Position numbers and translations under genes: made by a program. Below, piece by piece: positions 45,275-54,960 of a DNA stretch of 64,000 bases. The stretch is taken from positions 529,918 through 593,917 of the forward strand of contig CP158972.1 of assembly GCA_040429635.1 (NCBI GenBank). Reading direction: 5' to 3'. The notes beneath the pieces were generated by a model, which did not search any database, was not told the origin of the DNA, and worked only from the letters and a program-made list of their open reading frames with translations. The number at the start of each line of letters is the position of its first letter. Within the stretch, counting starts at the first letter, position 1. Source of the DNA: Tamlana crocina. Lineage in GTDB: Bacteria; Bacteroidota; Bacteroidia; Flavobacteriales; Flavobacteriaceae.

Positions 45275-48076
45275 ATGAATAGAACATTACTTTTTTTCCT
45301 GTTTAGCCTGTTCTCAATCCCTGTTTTTTCACAGCAAACATTAATTAAAGGTAGTGTTAAAGATGCACTTTCGTATGAGGCAATTGAAGGCGTTACCGTT
45401 ACCATTGAGGAGATCGAACAGTTCGTTCTCACAAATGTTTTGGGCGAATTTATATTTCAAGACAATGTGCCTTTGGGCGAGCAGGTATTGCGTATTTCCA
45501 AAACAGGCTATCTCACCAATCGCTATCCCATTGTGGTGAATGAAGGCGAAACCGTGAATATTTCCGATATGATTTTGGAACGGAACACGGCCTACGCAGC
45601 CGATTTGTTCACCATAACATTGTCAGACGACGAACTGAATGACGATACCAGCGGCGCCGATAATATCTCAGGGCTTCTGGCTTCTTCGCTCGATGTCTTC
45701 CAACGTACCGCAGCATTTGAGTTTAGTTCGTCGTTTTTCAGAATGCGCGGACTTGATTCCAACAACGGTACACTGCTTATCAACGGCATTGAAATGAACA
45801 AAACCTACAACGGCCGTCCGCAATGGAGCAATTGGGGCGGCATCAACGATGTGCTCCGCAATCAGGAATTGGCATTGGGACTCATGCCTTCAAGCTATAC
45901 CTTTGGCGGTGTTTTGGGGGCGACAAACATCAATGTTCGGGCATCGCAGGCACGACCGGGCGGGCGCATCACCTATTCCTCTTCCAATCGCAGTTACACC
46001 AACCGCCTTATGGCTACTTACGCTTCAGGCATGCTCAAAAACAATTGGGCTTACACCGTGTCGTTGGGTCGGCGCTGGGGCAACGAAGGCTATCAGGATG
46101 GCACGCTGTATAGTGCCAATTCTTTTTTCGCTTCCGCGGAAAAGAAAATCAACAACAGCCACAGTTTGAACTTCACGGCCATTTACACCCCAAACCGACG
46201 CGGAAAATCATCGCCCAACACCCAAGAAATTTACAATTTAAAAAGTATAAAATACAACGAATATTGGGGCTGGCAGAATGGAGAAAAACGGAATTCGCGA
46301 ATCAAGGACATCAACGAACCGATTGTGATGCTGAACTACTATTGGAAGGTGAATCCGAAAACGAATTTAAATACCAATGTAGCCTATCAATTCGGAAAAA
46401 TGGGTAATAGTCGGCTAGATTACAACGGCACCGATTTGGTGGATGGTTTTCCGCAGGGTGGCGGTGCCAACCCGAGCCCAGCCTATTATCAAAAATTGCC
46501 TAGCTATTTCGAACGTAATTTCCCGAACGATTTACAGTTTGCCTACGGCGCATTGAAGGCGTTTCAAAATGACGGGCAAATTGATTGGAGCAGCATGTAC
46601 GAAGCGAACATCACTAACAGTCAAAATGGAAGAAACGCCATTTATGCGTTGTACGAAGACCGCGTGGACGACAAACAATTCACAATCAATTCTATTTTAA
46701 CAAAAAATATTAGCGACCACATCATTTTCAATGCTGGAGTGAATTATAAAAACTTAAAATCTGAAAATTTCGCCGAGGTTTTAGATTTGTTGGGGGCTTC
46801 AACATATCTCGATATTGATGGTTTTGCCACTGAAATTAATGAATCCCAAAACGATTTGCAAAACCCCAACCGACTGGTTTCCGAAGGCGAAAAATTCAAA
46901 TACCATTACAACATTTTCGCTAACGAAATTAATGCCTTTGCACAAGCACAATTCACTTATAAAAAAATTGATTTTTATGGTGCGTTAAGTTTAAAAAATA
47001 CGCAGTACCAGCGCGAAGGGCTTTACAAAAATGGCGGTTTCCCCGATAGTTCCTTTGGAAAAGGGGAAAAACAAAATTTTACAGGGTTTGGTGCAAAAGG
47101 CGGATTTACGTATAAACTTTCGGGAAAGCATGTGTTCAATGTTAATACCGGGTATTTGTCGCGACCGCCATCCATTCAAAATACCTTTTCAAATTCCCGT
47201 GAAAACCATAACGTAGTACCCAATATTTCCGAAGAAAAAATCATGTCGGTTGACGGCAGTTACATCTTCCGTTCCCCAATTGTAAAAGCCAAACTCACGG
47301 GCTATTTCACCAAAATTTCAGATGCCAGTGAAATATCCTTCTATTTTGCAGATGGTATTGGAGGCGATAATGCCGTGTTTGTACAAGAGATTTTGCAGGG
47401 CATCGAGAAAGAACATTTCGGAACGGAATTGGGTGTTGAAGCTCAAGTCACTTCAACCATAAAACTGAAAGGCGCGGCAGCCGTTGGGCAGTTTACTTAT
47501 GATAACAACCCGAATTTATACCTCTCGACCGAGCCGGACGACGAAGCTCTCGAAGCGGGTTTTGTGGATGGCTTTAAAGATTTCGAAACATCGAACTTAA
47601 AGAATTACCGACTCGCATCGGGGCCGCAAAATGCCTATTCGGTGGGTTTTGAGTACCGCGACCCCGATTATTGGTGGTTTGGAGCTACCGCTAATTTTTT
47701 CAGTAATACCTTTATTGACGTGAGTCCGTTAACGCGTTCGTCCAATTTCAATACCGATTTTGATGGCAATGCATTTAACGATTACGACGAAGCATTAGCA
47801 AAGGAACTACTGAAACAAGAGCGTTTTGATGATTATATGGTGATGAATTTGGTGGGCGGCAAATCGTGGAAAATCGGGCAATATTATGTAGGCCTTTTTG
47901 CCAGTGTGAACAATCTTTTGGATGAAATTTATAAAACAGGTGGTTTTGAGCAAGGCAGAAACGCCAATTACCGTGAGTTGCGCGACGATAAAGCCTTGGC
48001 TACTCCCGTTTTCGGACCCAAATATTGGTATGGTCGCGGCACGACCTATTTTTTGAATTTGAACTTTAGGTTTTAG
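45275..48076 (+). CDS. TonB-dependent receptor with carboxypeptidase-regulatory-like domain (second)
   Basis: A 933-residue outer-membrane receptor: signal peptide (1-20, ending VFSQQ), CarboxypepD_reg-like domain (about 25-105, EAIEGVTVTIEEIEQFVLTN), plug (RTAAFEFSSSFFRMRGLDSNNG) and a long barrel ending FLNLNFRF. Followed by a DUF5689 lipoprotein gene after 193 bases that contain a repeat element, and flanked by EEP nucleases on both sides. DUF5689 proteins are regular partners of this receptor type in Bacteroidota. The probable cargo is a nuclease product, but this is inferred from neighbours alone. Confidence 0.92.
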   Translation: MNRTLLFFLFSLFSIPVFSQQTLIKGSVKDALSYEAIEGVTVTIEEIEQFVLTNVLGEFIFQDNVPLGEQVLRISKTGYLTNRYPIVVNEGETVNISDMILERNTAYAADLFTITLSDDELNDDTSGADNISGLLASSLDVFQRTAAFEFSSSFFRMRGLDSNNGTLLINGIEMNKTYNGRPQWSNWGGINDVLRNQELALGLMPSSYTFGGVLGATNINVRASQARPGGRITYSSSNRSYTNRLMATYASGMLKNNWAYTVSLGRRWGNEGYQDGTLYSANSFFASAEKKINNSHSLNFTAIYTPNRRGKSSPNTQEIYNLKSIKYNEYWGWQNGEKRNSRIKDINEPIVMLNYYWKVNPKTNLNTNVAYQFGKMGNSRLDYNGTDLVDGFPQGGGANPSPAYYQKLPSYFERNFPNDLQFAYGALKAFQNDGQIDWSSMYEANITNSQNGRNAIYALYEDRVDDKQFTINSILTKNISDHIIFNAGVNYKNLKSENFAEVLDLLGASTYLDIDGFATEINESQNDLQNPNRLVSEGEKFKYHYNIFANEINAFAQAQFTYKKIDFYGALSLKNTQYQREGLYKNGGFPDSSFGKGEKQNFTGFGAKGGFTYKLSGKHVFNVNTGYLSRPPSIQNTFSNSRENHNVVPNISEEKIMSVDGSYIFRSPIVKAKLTGYFTKISDASEISFYFADGIGGDNAVFVQEILQGIEKEHFGTELGVEAQVTSTIKLKGAAAVGQFTYDNNPNLYLSTEPDDEALEAGFVDGFKDFETSNLKNYRLASGPQNAYSVGFEYRDPDYWWFGATANFFSNTFIDVSPLTRSSNFNTDFDGNAFNDYDEALAKELLKQERFDDYMVMNLVGGKSWKIGQYYVGLFASVNNLLDEIYKTGGFEQGRNANYRELRDDKALATPVFGPKYWYGRGTTYFLNLNFRF

Positions 48077-48143
48077 GTCGATAATCGACATTTGAAAAAA
48101 AGGAACTTGAAAATATGATATGAATATTAATTATAGTAGAGCC

Positions 48144-48222
48144 GTCATTCCGAACTTGTTTCGGAATCTCATAATTTTAATATTCATGTTCAAGTGAGAA
48201 CCTGAAACGAGTTCAGGTTGAC
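48144..48222. repeat. Paired inverted GTCATTCCGAAC-type repeat (MITE-like)
   Basis: The left arm GTCATTCCGAACTTGTTTCG and onward ends ...TCTCA. The right arm TGAGAACCTGAAACGAGTTC ends ...GTTGAC. The two arms are imperfect reverse complements of 28 bases, 23 bases apart. Each arm is itself palindromic. It fills the gap between the second receptor and the DUF5689 gene. Confidence 0.7.
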
Positions 48223-48269
48223 GAAAATTAAAACTATTATGAGCTTTTGATACTCAAAAAGACAATACA

Positions 48270-49706
48270 ATGACAAAAATAAAATCAATTTTAGAGCTAT
48301 TTGCAATTTTACTGCTTTTGGCATCCTGTGTTCAGGACGACGATTTTGGTTTGCCCGATATTTCAATTACTGAACCCGAAATTCCGCAAACGCAAATCAC
48401 CACGTTTAAGGCTATAAAATCACTGTACGAGCAGGCGGTGAACAACGGCAATAGTTTGGCCGTTATCGATGACGAAACCGATTTGTATATTGAAGGCTAT
48501 GTGGTATCGTCTGATAAAGCGGGGAACTTTTTCGAAGAGCTCATCATTCAAAATAAAGTCGATGGGAGCAGTCCCGATAACGACCCACGATTGGGATTTC
48601 GGGTAAGTATCAATGTGAGTAGCCTGTCGGATACCTATCAATTCGGGCAAAAAATATATGTAAAACTAAACGGATTGGCCATTGGTGAGGAAAATGGTGT
48701 GATAACCATAGGTAAGGAAGATGGGGTTAATGTGTCGCAAATTCAGGCAGCCGAGTATAAAAACATCATTTTAAGAAGTAACGATATTGCTGAAATTATC
48801 CCAAAAACCGTTGGGTTGGCCCATTTGAGCAGTTCCGATTTAAACACCCTAATCCAATTGGATAATATGCAACTCAATCGGTTTGAAATGGGAGCCACTT
48901 TTGCAAGTGAATCGTTCGATGAATTTGATGGTTTCCGGCTGTTGGAAAGTTGCGAATCGGGCATTTCCATTAGGATGCAAACCAGCACCTTTGCCGATTT
49001 CAAGTCTTTAATTGTGCCGCAAGGTAAAGGAAGTATTGCCGGAATTTTTAGTCGTGATTTTGGAGATGATTTTAATGTGTTGATTTTAAACAGTTCGGCC
49101 GATATCAATTTTGAAAGCGCAGAGCGTTGCGACCCCATGGAACTCACTTGTGGTATTGCTTCCACTTTAGGGACAAACAATTTGTTTTATGAGGATTTTG
49201 AGCCGCAACGCAACAACCGTCCCATAGAAATTGAGGGTTGGACCAACTATATTGAAGCGGGCACCGAGGCCTGGGAGGGGTATTCATCAAATTCGTCCAA
49301 TGCCTCTTTGGGGCGCTCGGCGCGGTTTCAATCAGCCAGTTCGGGCGATGTGAGCAATATCGGTTGGCTCATTACCCCGGCCATTGATTTAGTTGCCTAC
49401 CAAGGAGTAACCGTTAGGTTTAAAACCTCAAACAGTTTGGCCGATAGCAGTTATATGGAAGTGCTCTATTCGCAAGATTGGGATGGCAACGAAGCCACAA
49501 TAACATTGGCCACTTGGGGAGTACTGGCAGATGCTTATGTGGTGAAAGATACCGATAGTTTTGCCGAATGGTTCAATTCCGGAACGGTAGATTTATCCTG
49601 CGCCTCAGGACCCATTTACATCGCCTTTAAATACACGGGCAGCGGACAAGATAGTTTTGATGGTGTTTACGAACTTGACGAAATTAGTGTAGATTATGTA
49701 GAATGA
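48270..49706 (+). CDS. DUF5689 lipoprotein with choice-of-anchor J C-terminal domain
   Basis: A 478-residue lipoprotein (Cys20 in LLLASCVQDD). The N-terminal part matches DUF5689 (YIEGYVVSSDKAGNFFEELI; GQKIYVKLNGLAIGEENGV), which has an OB-like, nucleic-acid-associated look. From about residue 300 a jelly-roll choice-of-anchor J domain begins (FYEDFEPQRNNRPIEIEGWT; GWLITPAIDL). It is likely the surface ligand-binding partner of the upstream TonB receptor. The gene lies between nuclease genes, which again points to nucleic-acid binding. The start ATG at 48270 directly precedes the signal peptide. Confidence 0.88.
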   Translation: MTKIKSILELFAILLLLASCVQDDDFGLPDISITEPEIPQTQITTFKAIKSLYEQAVNNGNSLAVIDDETDLYIEGYVVSSDKAGNFFEELIIQNKVDGSSPDNDPRLGFRVSINVSSLSDTYQFGQKIYVKLNGLAIGEENGVITIGKEDGVNVSQIQAAEYKNIILRSNDIAEIIPKTVGLAHLSSSDLNTLIQLDNMQLNRFEMGATFASESFDEFDGFRLLESCESGISIRMQTSTFADFKSLIVPQGKGSIAGIFSRDFGDDFNVLILNSSADINFESAERCDPMELTCGIASTLGTNNLFYEDFEPQRNNRPIEIEGWTNYIEAGTEAWEGYSSNSSNASLGRSARFQSASSGDVSNIGWLITPAIDLVAYQGVTVRFKTSNSLADSSYMEVLYSQDWDGNEATITLATWGVLADAYVVKDTDSFAEWFNSGTVDLSCASGPIYIAFKYTGSGQDSFDGVYELDEISVDYVE

Positions 49707-49739
49707 GTTCTTAAAAGAATATATTTGCCAAAAAAAGAG

Positions 49740-50117
49740 ATGACCACTTTCGACGCGCTGTTCTACCACGTTTTTCAGCATTACAAAAACAGAAAAAGTA
49801 AAAAGGCCAATAGTATTGCCGTGTTTTATATCACCTTTTTGCAGTGCAGTTTGCTGTTGGTTTTGGGCGTGTTTTTTGCGGGGTTCTTTAGGAGTATGCA
49901 TGTCGATACCATGTCGGCCGGAAAAGTGTGGACGCTTTTCGTTTTGGCCGTAGTTTTCATTCATTTTAAAAATTGGATGAAATACGGTGGGCGAAAACGA
50001 AAAGTACTCAATGCCAAAATGCTGAAAAACAAAAAACTGAATTACAGCATTTGGCTACTGTGGTTATTGCCTTTAGGTATTTTAGGTTTGGCTTTTGTGT
50101 TGTTGCAGGCCGTTTGA
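49740..50117 (+). CDS. Small inner-membrane protein of unknown function
   Basis: A 125-residue protein (ATG at 49740, preferred to an in-frame TTG at 49725) with three hydrophobic helices (about 27-52, 60-78 and 103-122) and a basic loop (KYGGRKRKVLNAKMLKNKK) that should face the cytoplasm. No family recognised. It lies 33 bases after the DUF5689 gene and may share its transcript. A 119-residue minus-strand reading frame over this region is an antisense shadow. Confidence 0.65.
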   Translation: MTTFDALFYHVFQHYKNRKSKKANSIAVFYITFLQCSLLLVLGVFFAGFFRSMHVDTMSAGKVWTLFVLAVVFIHFKNWMKYGGRKRKVLNAKMLKNKKLNYSIWLLWLLPLGILGLAFVLLQAV

Positions 50118-50224
50118 TTTCTGGTGCCATTCCGATTGAAGCATGGGAATCTGTTGAAATTTAGTTCTAAATCATGATATTGGTCGCTGAGCTATTGTTC
50201 CGTTAGAATAGAATTTTGATAAGA

Positions 50225-50248
50225 CCCCGAAACGAGTTCGGGGTGACA
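50225..50248. repeat. Palindrome CCCCGAA-ACGAG-TTCGGGG with TGAC end
   Basis: A perfect 7-base stem with a 5-base loop followed by TGAC. It is of the same kind as the repeats at 2908 and 48144 and lies 7 bases from the stop of the minus-strand nuclease gene. It might also serve as a weak terminator there. Confidence 0.6.
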
Positions 50249-50254
50249 TAAAAG

Positions 50255-51223
50255 TCACTTCCTAAAAATCGCATACACTGGAAAATGGTCGCTATATCCG
50301 CCTTTGTACTTTGGCCCAACGTAAGTTCTAAACGGTTTGCCTTTGTGCCTTCCTTTATTCAGTTTTAAAAAATCGGTATCAAAAATTTCGGCTTTATCGA
50401 AACTTAGCGTATTTGGCGTGGCTTCAAAAAAGTTGGTGGTGAACATAATCTGGTCGAACAGATTCCATTTAAAATTATGGGTGGTGGTGCCTCTGGAATA
50501 GGTATGTAAAATGTCCATGGGGTTGTACAGTTGACCATGGTTCACAAGGTGCGCAATACTGTTGCAGGACGGGTCGTCATTAAAGTCGCCAATAATCACA
50601 ATTTTAGCATCCTCATCAACTGCTTTTAGTTGGTCCATGATTTCTACCACTTTTTTGGCTGCAGCAATGCGTTTAAATTCGGTTTCTTTGGCACCTTCAC
50701 GTCTGGAGGACCAATGGTTCACAATCACATGGATTTTTTCATTATCGAGCAGTCCAGAAACGAGTAAAATATCACGGGTATAATCGGGTTGTCCGTCCTC
50801 ATCGAGCAATGGCACGCTAAACGTTTCAGAATGCAACACCTTAAAAGCATCAACATCATAAATCAGGGCTGTGTCAATACCGCGTTCGTCGGGCGAATTA
50901 TAGTGAACGTAGCTATAGTTGTACTCGACTAAATGTTTGGCATTAAGCAAATCTTCAACTACCTTGGCATTTTCCACTTCGGCTAAGCCCACAATGGCCG
51001 GAGGTTTTCCGGTTTCTTTTCTACCGATATTGGCAATGGCAAAGCTTAGCTTCCGTAGTTTGTTTTCGTAACGTTTGGGCGTCCATTTTCGTCTGGTATT
51101 GGGTAAAAAAGCCTCGTCGTTAATCAGGTGGTCGTCGGTAACGTCAAAGAGGTTTTCGAGGTTGTAAAACGCAATGGTCTGTAAATCGTCACGAACGGGA
51201 ATATTGGATAAATCTTCAATCAT
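50255..51223 (-). CDS. Endonuclease/exonuclease/phosphatase family protein (second copy, no signal peptide)
   Basis: A 322-residue paralogue of the nuclease at 44105 with the same motif order: FYNLENLFD, GLAEVENAKV, VNHWSSRREG, IGDFNDDPSCNS and SDHFPVYAIF. All catalytic residues are present. Unlike the first copy it has no signal peptide from the ATG at 51223, so it may act in the cytoplasm, finishing the breakdown of imported fragments, or it may be exported another way. It closes the nuclease and receptor cluster. Confidence 0.88.
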   Translation of the reverse strand: MIEDLSNIPVRDDLQTIAFYNLENLFDVTDDHLINDEAFLPNTRRKWTPKRYENKLRKLSFAIANIGRKETGKPPAIVGLAEVENAKVVEDLLNAKHLVEYNYSYVHYNSPDERGIDTALIYDVDAFKVLHSETFSVPLLDEDGQPDYTRDILLVSGLLDNEKIHVIVNHWSSRREGAKETEFKRIAAAKKVVEIMDQLKAVDEDAKIVIIGDFNDDPSCNSIAHLVNHGQLYNPMDILHTYSRGTTTHNFKWNLFDQIMFTTNFFEATPNTLSFDKAEIFDTDFLKLNKGRHKGKPFRTYVGPKYKGGYSDHFPVYAIFRK

Positions 51224-51273
51224 TCACCAAAAATAGACTTTAAGATATAAAAAAGAAAATGCAGTTATTTATG

Positions 51274-51281
51274 TAACTTTG
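51274..51281 (+). promoter_or_regulatory. Possible -7 element for hflX
   Basis: TAACTTTG matches TAnnTTTG and lies 23 bases upstream of the ATG at 51305 in a divergent intergenic gap. No -33 TTG is present at the usual distance. Confidence 0.35.
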
Positions 51282-51304
51282 CGTACATTACAGAAAAGAG
51301 ATTT

Positions 51305-52498
51305 ATGGGTTTAGAAAAGGCAGTTTTAATAGGAATTGTTACTAAAGATCAAGACGAAGAAAAATTAAAGGAATATCTGGACGAGCTGGAGTTTTTAACC
51401 TATACGGCCGGTGGCGATGCCATTAAGCGGTTTACGCAAAAAATGGACATGCCCAACCCGAAAACTTTCATTGGGACGGGAAAAATGGAAGAGGTTCGTC
51501 AGTTTATAAAGGACAACGATATCGATACCGCTATTTTTGATGATGAACTTTCGGCGGCACAAGAGCGTAACATCAGTAAAATTCTGAATGTAAAAGTATT
51601 GGATAGAACGAATTTGATTCTCGATATTTTCGCCCAGCGCGCCCAAACGAGTTATGCCCGTACCCAAGTGGAACTGGCGCAGTGCGAATATTTGCTGCCC
51701 CGACTGCGTGGTATGTGGACGCACTTGGAACGTCAAAAAGGGGGTATTGGAATGCGCGGTCCCGGTGAAACCGAAATAGAAACCGATAGACGTATTGTGC
51801 GCGACAAAATAGCCTTGTTGAAAAAGCGTATTGAAACCATCGATAAGCAAATGGCCGTGCAACGTGGCAACCGCGGAAAAATGGTGCGTGTGGCTTTGGT
51901 GGGTTACACCAACGTAGGAAAATCGACCTTGATGAACGTGATTAGCAAAAGCGAGGTGTTTGCTGAAAACAAACTGTTCGCAACGCTCGATACTACCGTG
52001 CGCAAAGTGGTGATTCAAAACCTGCCCTTTTTGTTGAGCGACACGGTAGGGTTTATTAGAAAGCTGCCCACACAATTGGTTGAGAGTTTTAAAAGTACCT
52101 TGGATGAGGTGCGCGAGGCTGATTTGCTATTGCACGTGGTAGATATTTCGCATGCTAATTTTGAGGAACATATCGATTCGGTAAACAAAATTTTGGGTGA
52201 AATAGATAGTAGCGATAAGCCCACTATTATGGTGTTCAATAAAATTGATGCCTATGAACCCGAACCTATCGATGAAGATGATTTGGAAACCGAACGCAAT
52301 GAAAAACACTACACGCTTGCCGAGTGGAAAAAAACCTGGATGAACAAGGTAGGAAACAATGCTTTGTTTATTTCGGCGTTAAATAAACAGAACTTGGAAG
52401 ATTTCAAAAAACGGGTGTACGATGAGGTTAGGGAAATCCACGTGACGCGTTTTCCGTACAACCACTTTTTGTATCCCGATTACGAGGAGGAAAGTTAG
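51305..52498 (+). CDS. hflX: GTPase HflX
   Basis: HflX is a ribosome-binding GTPase that rescues or splits stalled ribosomes under stress. The 397-residue protein has the N-terminal HflX domain (KTFIGTGKMEEVRQF; DELSAAQERNISK), a helical linker with GGIGMRGPGETEIETDRR, and the G domain with G1 GYTNVGKS (about 200-207), G3 DTVGF, and G4 NKID. All features are normal for the family. It is a single-gene unit with its own promoter-like element. Confidence 0.95.
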   Translation: MGLEKAVLIGIVTKDQDEEKLKEYLDELEFLTYTAGGDAIKRFTQKMDMPNPKTFIGTGKMEEVRQFIKDNDIDTAIFDDELSAAQERNISKILNVKVLDRTNLILDIFAQRAQTSYARTQVELAQCEYLLPRLRGMWTHLERQKGGIGMRGPGETEIETDRRIVRDKIALLKKRIETIDKQMAVQRGNRGKMVRVALVGYTNVGKSTLMNVISKSEVFAENKLFATLDTTVRKVVIQNLPFLLSDTVGFIRKLPTQLVESFKSTLDEVREADLLLHVVDISHANFEEHIDSVNKILGEIDSSDKPTIMVFNKIDAYEPEPIDEDDLETERNEKHYTLAEWKKTWMNKVGNNALFISALNKQNLEDFKKRVYDEVREIHVTRFPYNHFLYPDYEEES

Positions 52499-52555
52499 GC
52501 TTGGAAAGAAGTTTTGTAATTATGTCCTTTTTGGTTATTCAATGAAGTAGTGCCA

Positions 52556-52656
52556 ATGTCACCTTAAGCTGAGTCGAAAGGTTATTAAATAATGTTGTTT
52601 TTATAGGTTTCGATTTTAGTTTATCTTGAGCGAAGCCGAAAGACTCAACCTGACAC
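52556..52656. repeat. Inverted repeat of the GAGTCGAAAG/CTTGAGCGAAG type
   Basis: TGTCACCTTAAGCTGAGTCG with AAAGG on the left is matched in inverted order by AGTTTATCTTGAGCGAAGCC and CAACCTGACA on the right, about 40 bases apart. It is similar to the element at 62807. It lies in the gap between hflX and the penicillin-binding protein. Confidence 0.6.
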
Positions 52657-52674
52657 TAATTGAGTTTATTATTT

Positions 52675-54921
52675 ATGAACAGGATTTTAAACCTACTTAA
52701 AAACAAATGGATTAAATGGTCGCTCATTTTGGCTGTTACGGTTGTTGGTTTTTTCATCGTGTTGTATTTCAGTATTTATTTGGGTGTTTTCGGGAGTATC
52801 CCGACTAAAGAAGAACTGAGTTCCATCAAACAGGAAGAAGCCACCGAAGTACTGGATAAAAACGGCAAACTGATTGGCAAATACTTTATTTACGACCGGC
52901 AGCCGTTGGAATTCCACGACTTTCCGAAACACCTTATTGAAGCCTTAATTGCAACCGAAGATGTTCGGTTTTATGAGCACGATGGCATAGATAACGTGAG
53001 TTTACTACGGGTGTTCTTCAAAAGTATTTTGTTGCAGGACAAATCTTCGGGAGGCGGCAGTACCATCACACTTCAATTGGCTAAGAATTTATTTGGGCGC
53101 AAAGATTATGCGTTTTTAAGCTTGGTCATTAACAAATTTAAGGAGGCCATTATCGCCAAGCGGATTGAAGATATTTACTCCAAAAATGATATTTTAACAC
53201 TGTATTTCAATACGGTACCGTTTTCCGATAACACTTATGGGGTAGAAAGTGCCTCGCAAAAATTCTTCAATAAAAGTACTTCAGAATTAAGCATTCCCGA
53301 GGCCGCAACCTTGGTGGGCACGCTCAAGGCGAACCATTATTTCAATCCGCGGTTGAATGTGCAGCGCAGCCAAGAGCGCCGCAATGTGGTGCTGCATCAA
53401 ATGTATAAATATGATTATATTTCAGAAGATTCCTTGAATGTGTATCAAGCCGATACATTGGCTTTAAACTATCGTTCGTTCAATCACGATTTGGGCGTGG
53501 CACCTTATTTTCGTGAGCAGGTAAAAAAGGAACTGGCCGGTGTTCTGGATTCCATAAAAAAGCCCAACGGCGAGGCATACGATTTGTACAAAGACGGACT
53601 GGTAGTGCACACCACGCTGGATTACGATATGCAGGTTTTGGCCGAGGAAGCCATGAAAGAACACATGGCGAAATTGCAAGCCGATTTTGAAACTTCCCAC
53701 GGAAAAGGTGCTCCATGGAACACCAACGAACGCCTCATCAACGCGGCGATGCAAAATTTACCCATTTACAAAAAACTGAAAGTGCAGGGGCATTCCGAAG
53801 AAACCATACAGGATTCATTGGCTAAAAAACGCCCGGTGGAATTGTTCAGTTGGGCGGGCGATACCGTAAAAAGCATCACGCTAAAAGACAGTTTGCGGCA
53901 TTACCTCAAATTCTTAAACACGGGCATGTTGGGCATCGAGCCCAGCACGGGAGCCATTCGAACCTATATTGGTGGCATCGATTACCGCTTTTTTAAGTAC
54001 GACCACGTGTCGCAAAGCGAAAGGCAGGTGGGCTCTACCTTTAAGCCTTTTGTTTATACGGCTGCCATTGAGGACGGTATGAAACCCTGTACCTACTTTT
54101 CGTTGGCCGAGGTGACTTATACCAATTACGACGATTGGACGCCCAGTAATTCGGGCGGTGAAGATGAAGACCCGCATATCAACTACACTTTAGAAAAAGC
54201 CCTGAGCCAATCGGTCAACACCATTGCCGTAAAGGTTTTGGATAAAGTGGGGATTGACAAAGTACATCAGCAGGTAAAAAAACTGGGCATTGAAAAAGAA
54301 TTGCCGAACGAGCCCTCGTTGGCCTTGGGTGTGGCCGAAATCAATCTTAAAAACCTAACGGGAGCTTATGCCAGTTATGTTAATGACTCGAAGGTGGTAA
54401 GGCCGTACAGTATCAGTAAAATTGAAGATCGGCACGGCAAGGTGATTGCCGAATTCAAACCCAAAGTGAACACCAACGAAGCGTTTAGCGACTACACCCG
54501 CGAGGTGATGCTGGAAATCATGAAGGAAACCGTAAACAGTGGTACAGCCGCACGCTTGCGAAGCACCTACGGATTAAGTAACGACATCGCGGGGAAAACA
54601 GGCACTACACAAAACAATAAAGATGGTTGGTTTGTGGGCATTACGCCCCAATTGGTCACCGTAACTTGGGTGGGCAACGATAACCACAGTATTGGCTTTA
54701 AAACCACTGGGCTAGGGCAGGGCGCCAACTCGGCATTGCCCATTTTTGCGAAGTTTTACCAAAAACTGAATGCCGACAGCCAGTTTAATGCCATTACCAA
54801 TGCTCAATTTAAAAAACCTTCGGAAGCCGTTTTGGAAGACCTAAACTGCGAACCCGAAAAACGCGATGGCTTTTTTAAACGTTTGTTTGGCGGAAAGAAA
54901 AAGAAGCGGAGGTTTGAGTAG
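52675..54921 (+). CDS. Class A penicillin-binding protein (PBP1A type)
   Basis: A bifunctional peptidoglycan synthase of 748 residues. One N-terminal membrane helix (about 15-40) is followed by a glycosyltransferase domain (catalytic Glu in ATEDVRFYEHDGID near residue 92; GGSTITLQLAKNLFG) and a transpeptidase domain with SxxK in GSTFKPF (near 452), SVN, and KTGTTQ (near 640). The C-terminus is basic (GGKKKKRRFE). The ATG at 52675 is preferred to an in-frame TTG at 52660. It is the last core gene before the AT-rich methyltransferase island. Confidence 0.94.
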   Translation: MNRILNLLKNKWIKWSLILAVTVVGFFIVLYFSIYLGVFGSIPTKEELSSIKQEEATEVLDKNGKLIGKYFIYDRQPLEFHDFPKHLIEALIATEDVRFYEHDGIDNVSLLRVFFKSILLQDKSSGGGSTITLQLAKNLFGRKDYAFLSLVINKFKEAIIAKRIEDIYSKNDILTLYFNTVPFSDNTYGVESASQKFFNKSTSELSIPEAATLVGTLKANHYFNPRLNVQRSQERRNVVLHQMYKYDYISEDSLNVYQADTLALNYRSFNHDLGVAPYFREQVKKELAGVLDSIKKPNGEAYDLYKDGLVVHTTLDYDMQVLAEEAMKEHMAKLQADFETSHGKGAPWNTNERLINAAMQNLPIYKKLKVQGHSEETIQDSLAKKRPVELFSWAGDTVKSITLKDSLRHYLKFLNTGMLGIEPSTGAIRTYIGGIDYRFFKYDHVSQSERQVGSTFKPFVYTAAIEDGMKPCTYFSLAEVTYTNYDDWTPSNSGGEDEDPHINYTLEKALSQSVNTIAVKVLDKVGIDKVHQQVKKLGIEKELPNEPSLALGVAEINLKNLTGAYASYVNDSKVVRPYSISKIEDRHGKVIAEFKPKVNTNEAFSDYTREVMLEIMKETVNSGTAARLRSTYGLSNDIAGKTGTTQNNKDGWFVGITPQLVTVTWVGNDNHSIGFKTTGLGQGANSALPIFAKFYQKLNADSQFNAITNAQFKKPSEAVLEDLNCEPEKRDGFFKRLFGGKKKKRRFE

Positions 54922-54960
54922 ATTGATGGTTTAGATGTTCTTTGTTCCTAAAATTAAAAG

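Noticed and set aside
45823-46169. Two overlapping plus-strand frames within the second TonB receptor gene
   Set aside because: They are alternate frames of a well-conserved receptor plug region, without start signals or domains.
49605-49964. 119-residue minus-strand reading frame over the small membrane protein
   Set aside because: It is antisense to the end of the DUF5689 gene and to a helix-rich plus-strand protein; its composition is rich in His, Gln and Lys with no domain. Treated as a shadow.
51395-52075. 226-residue minus-strand reading frame opposite hflX
   Set aside because: It is an antisense shadow of the GTPase gene, with His/Phe-rich composition and no recognisable domain.
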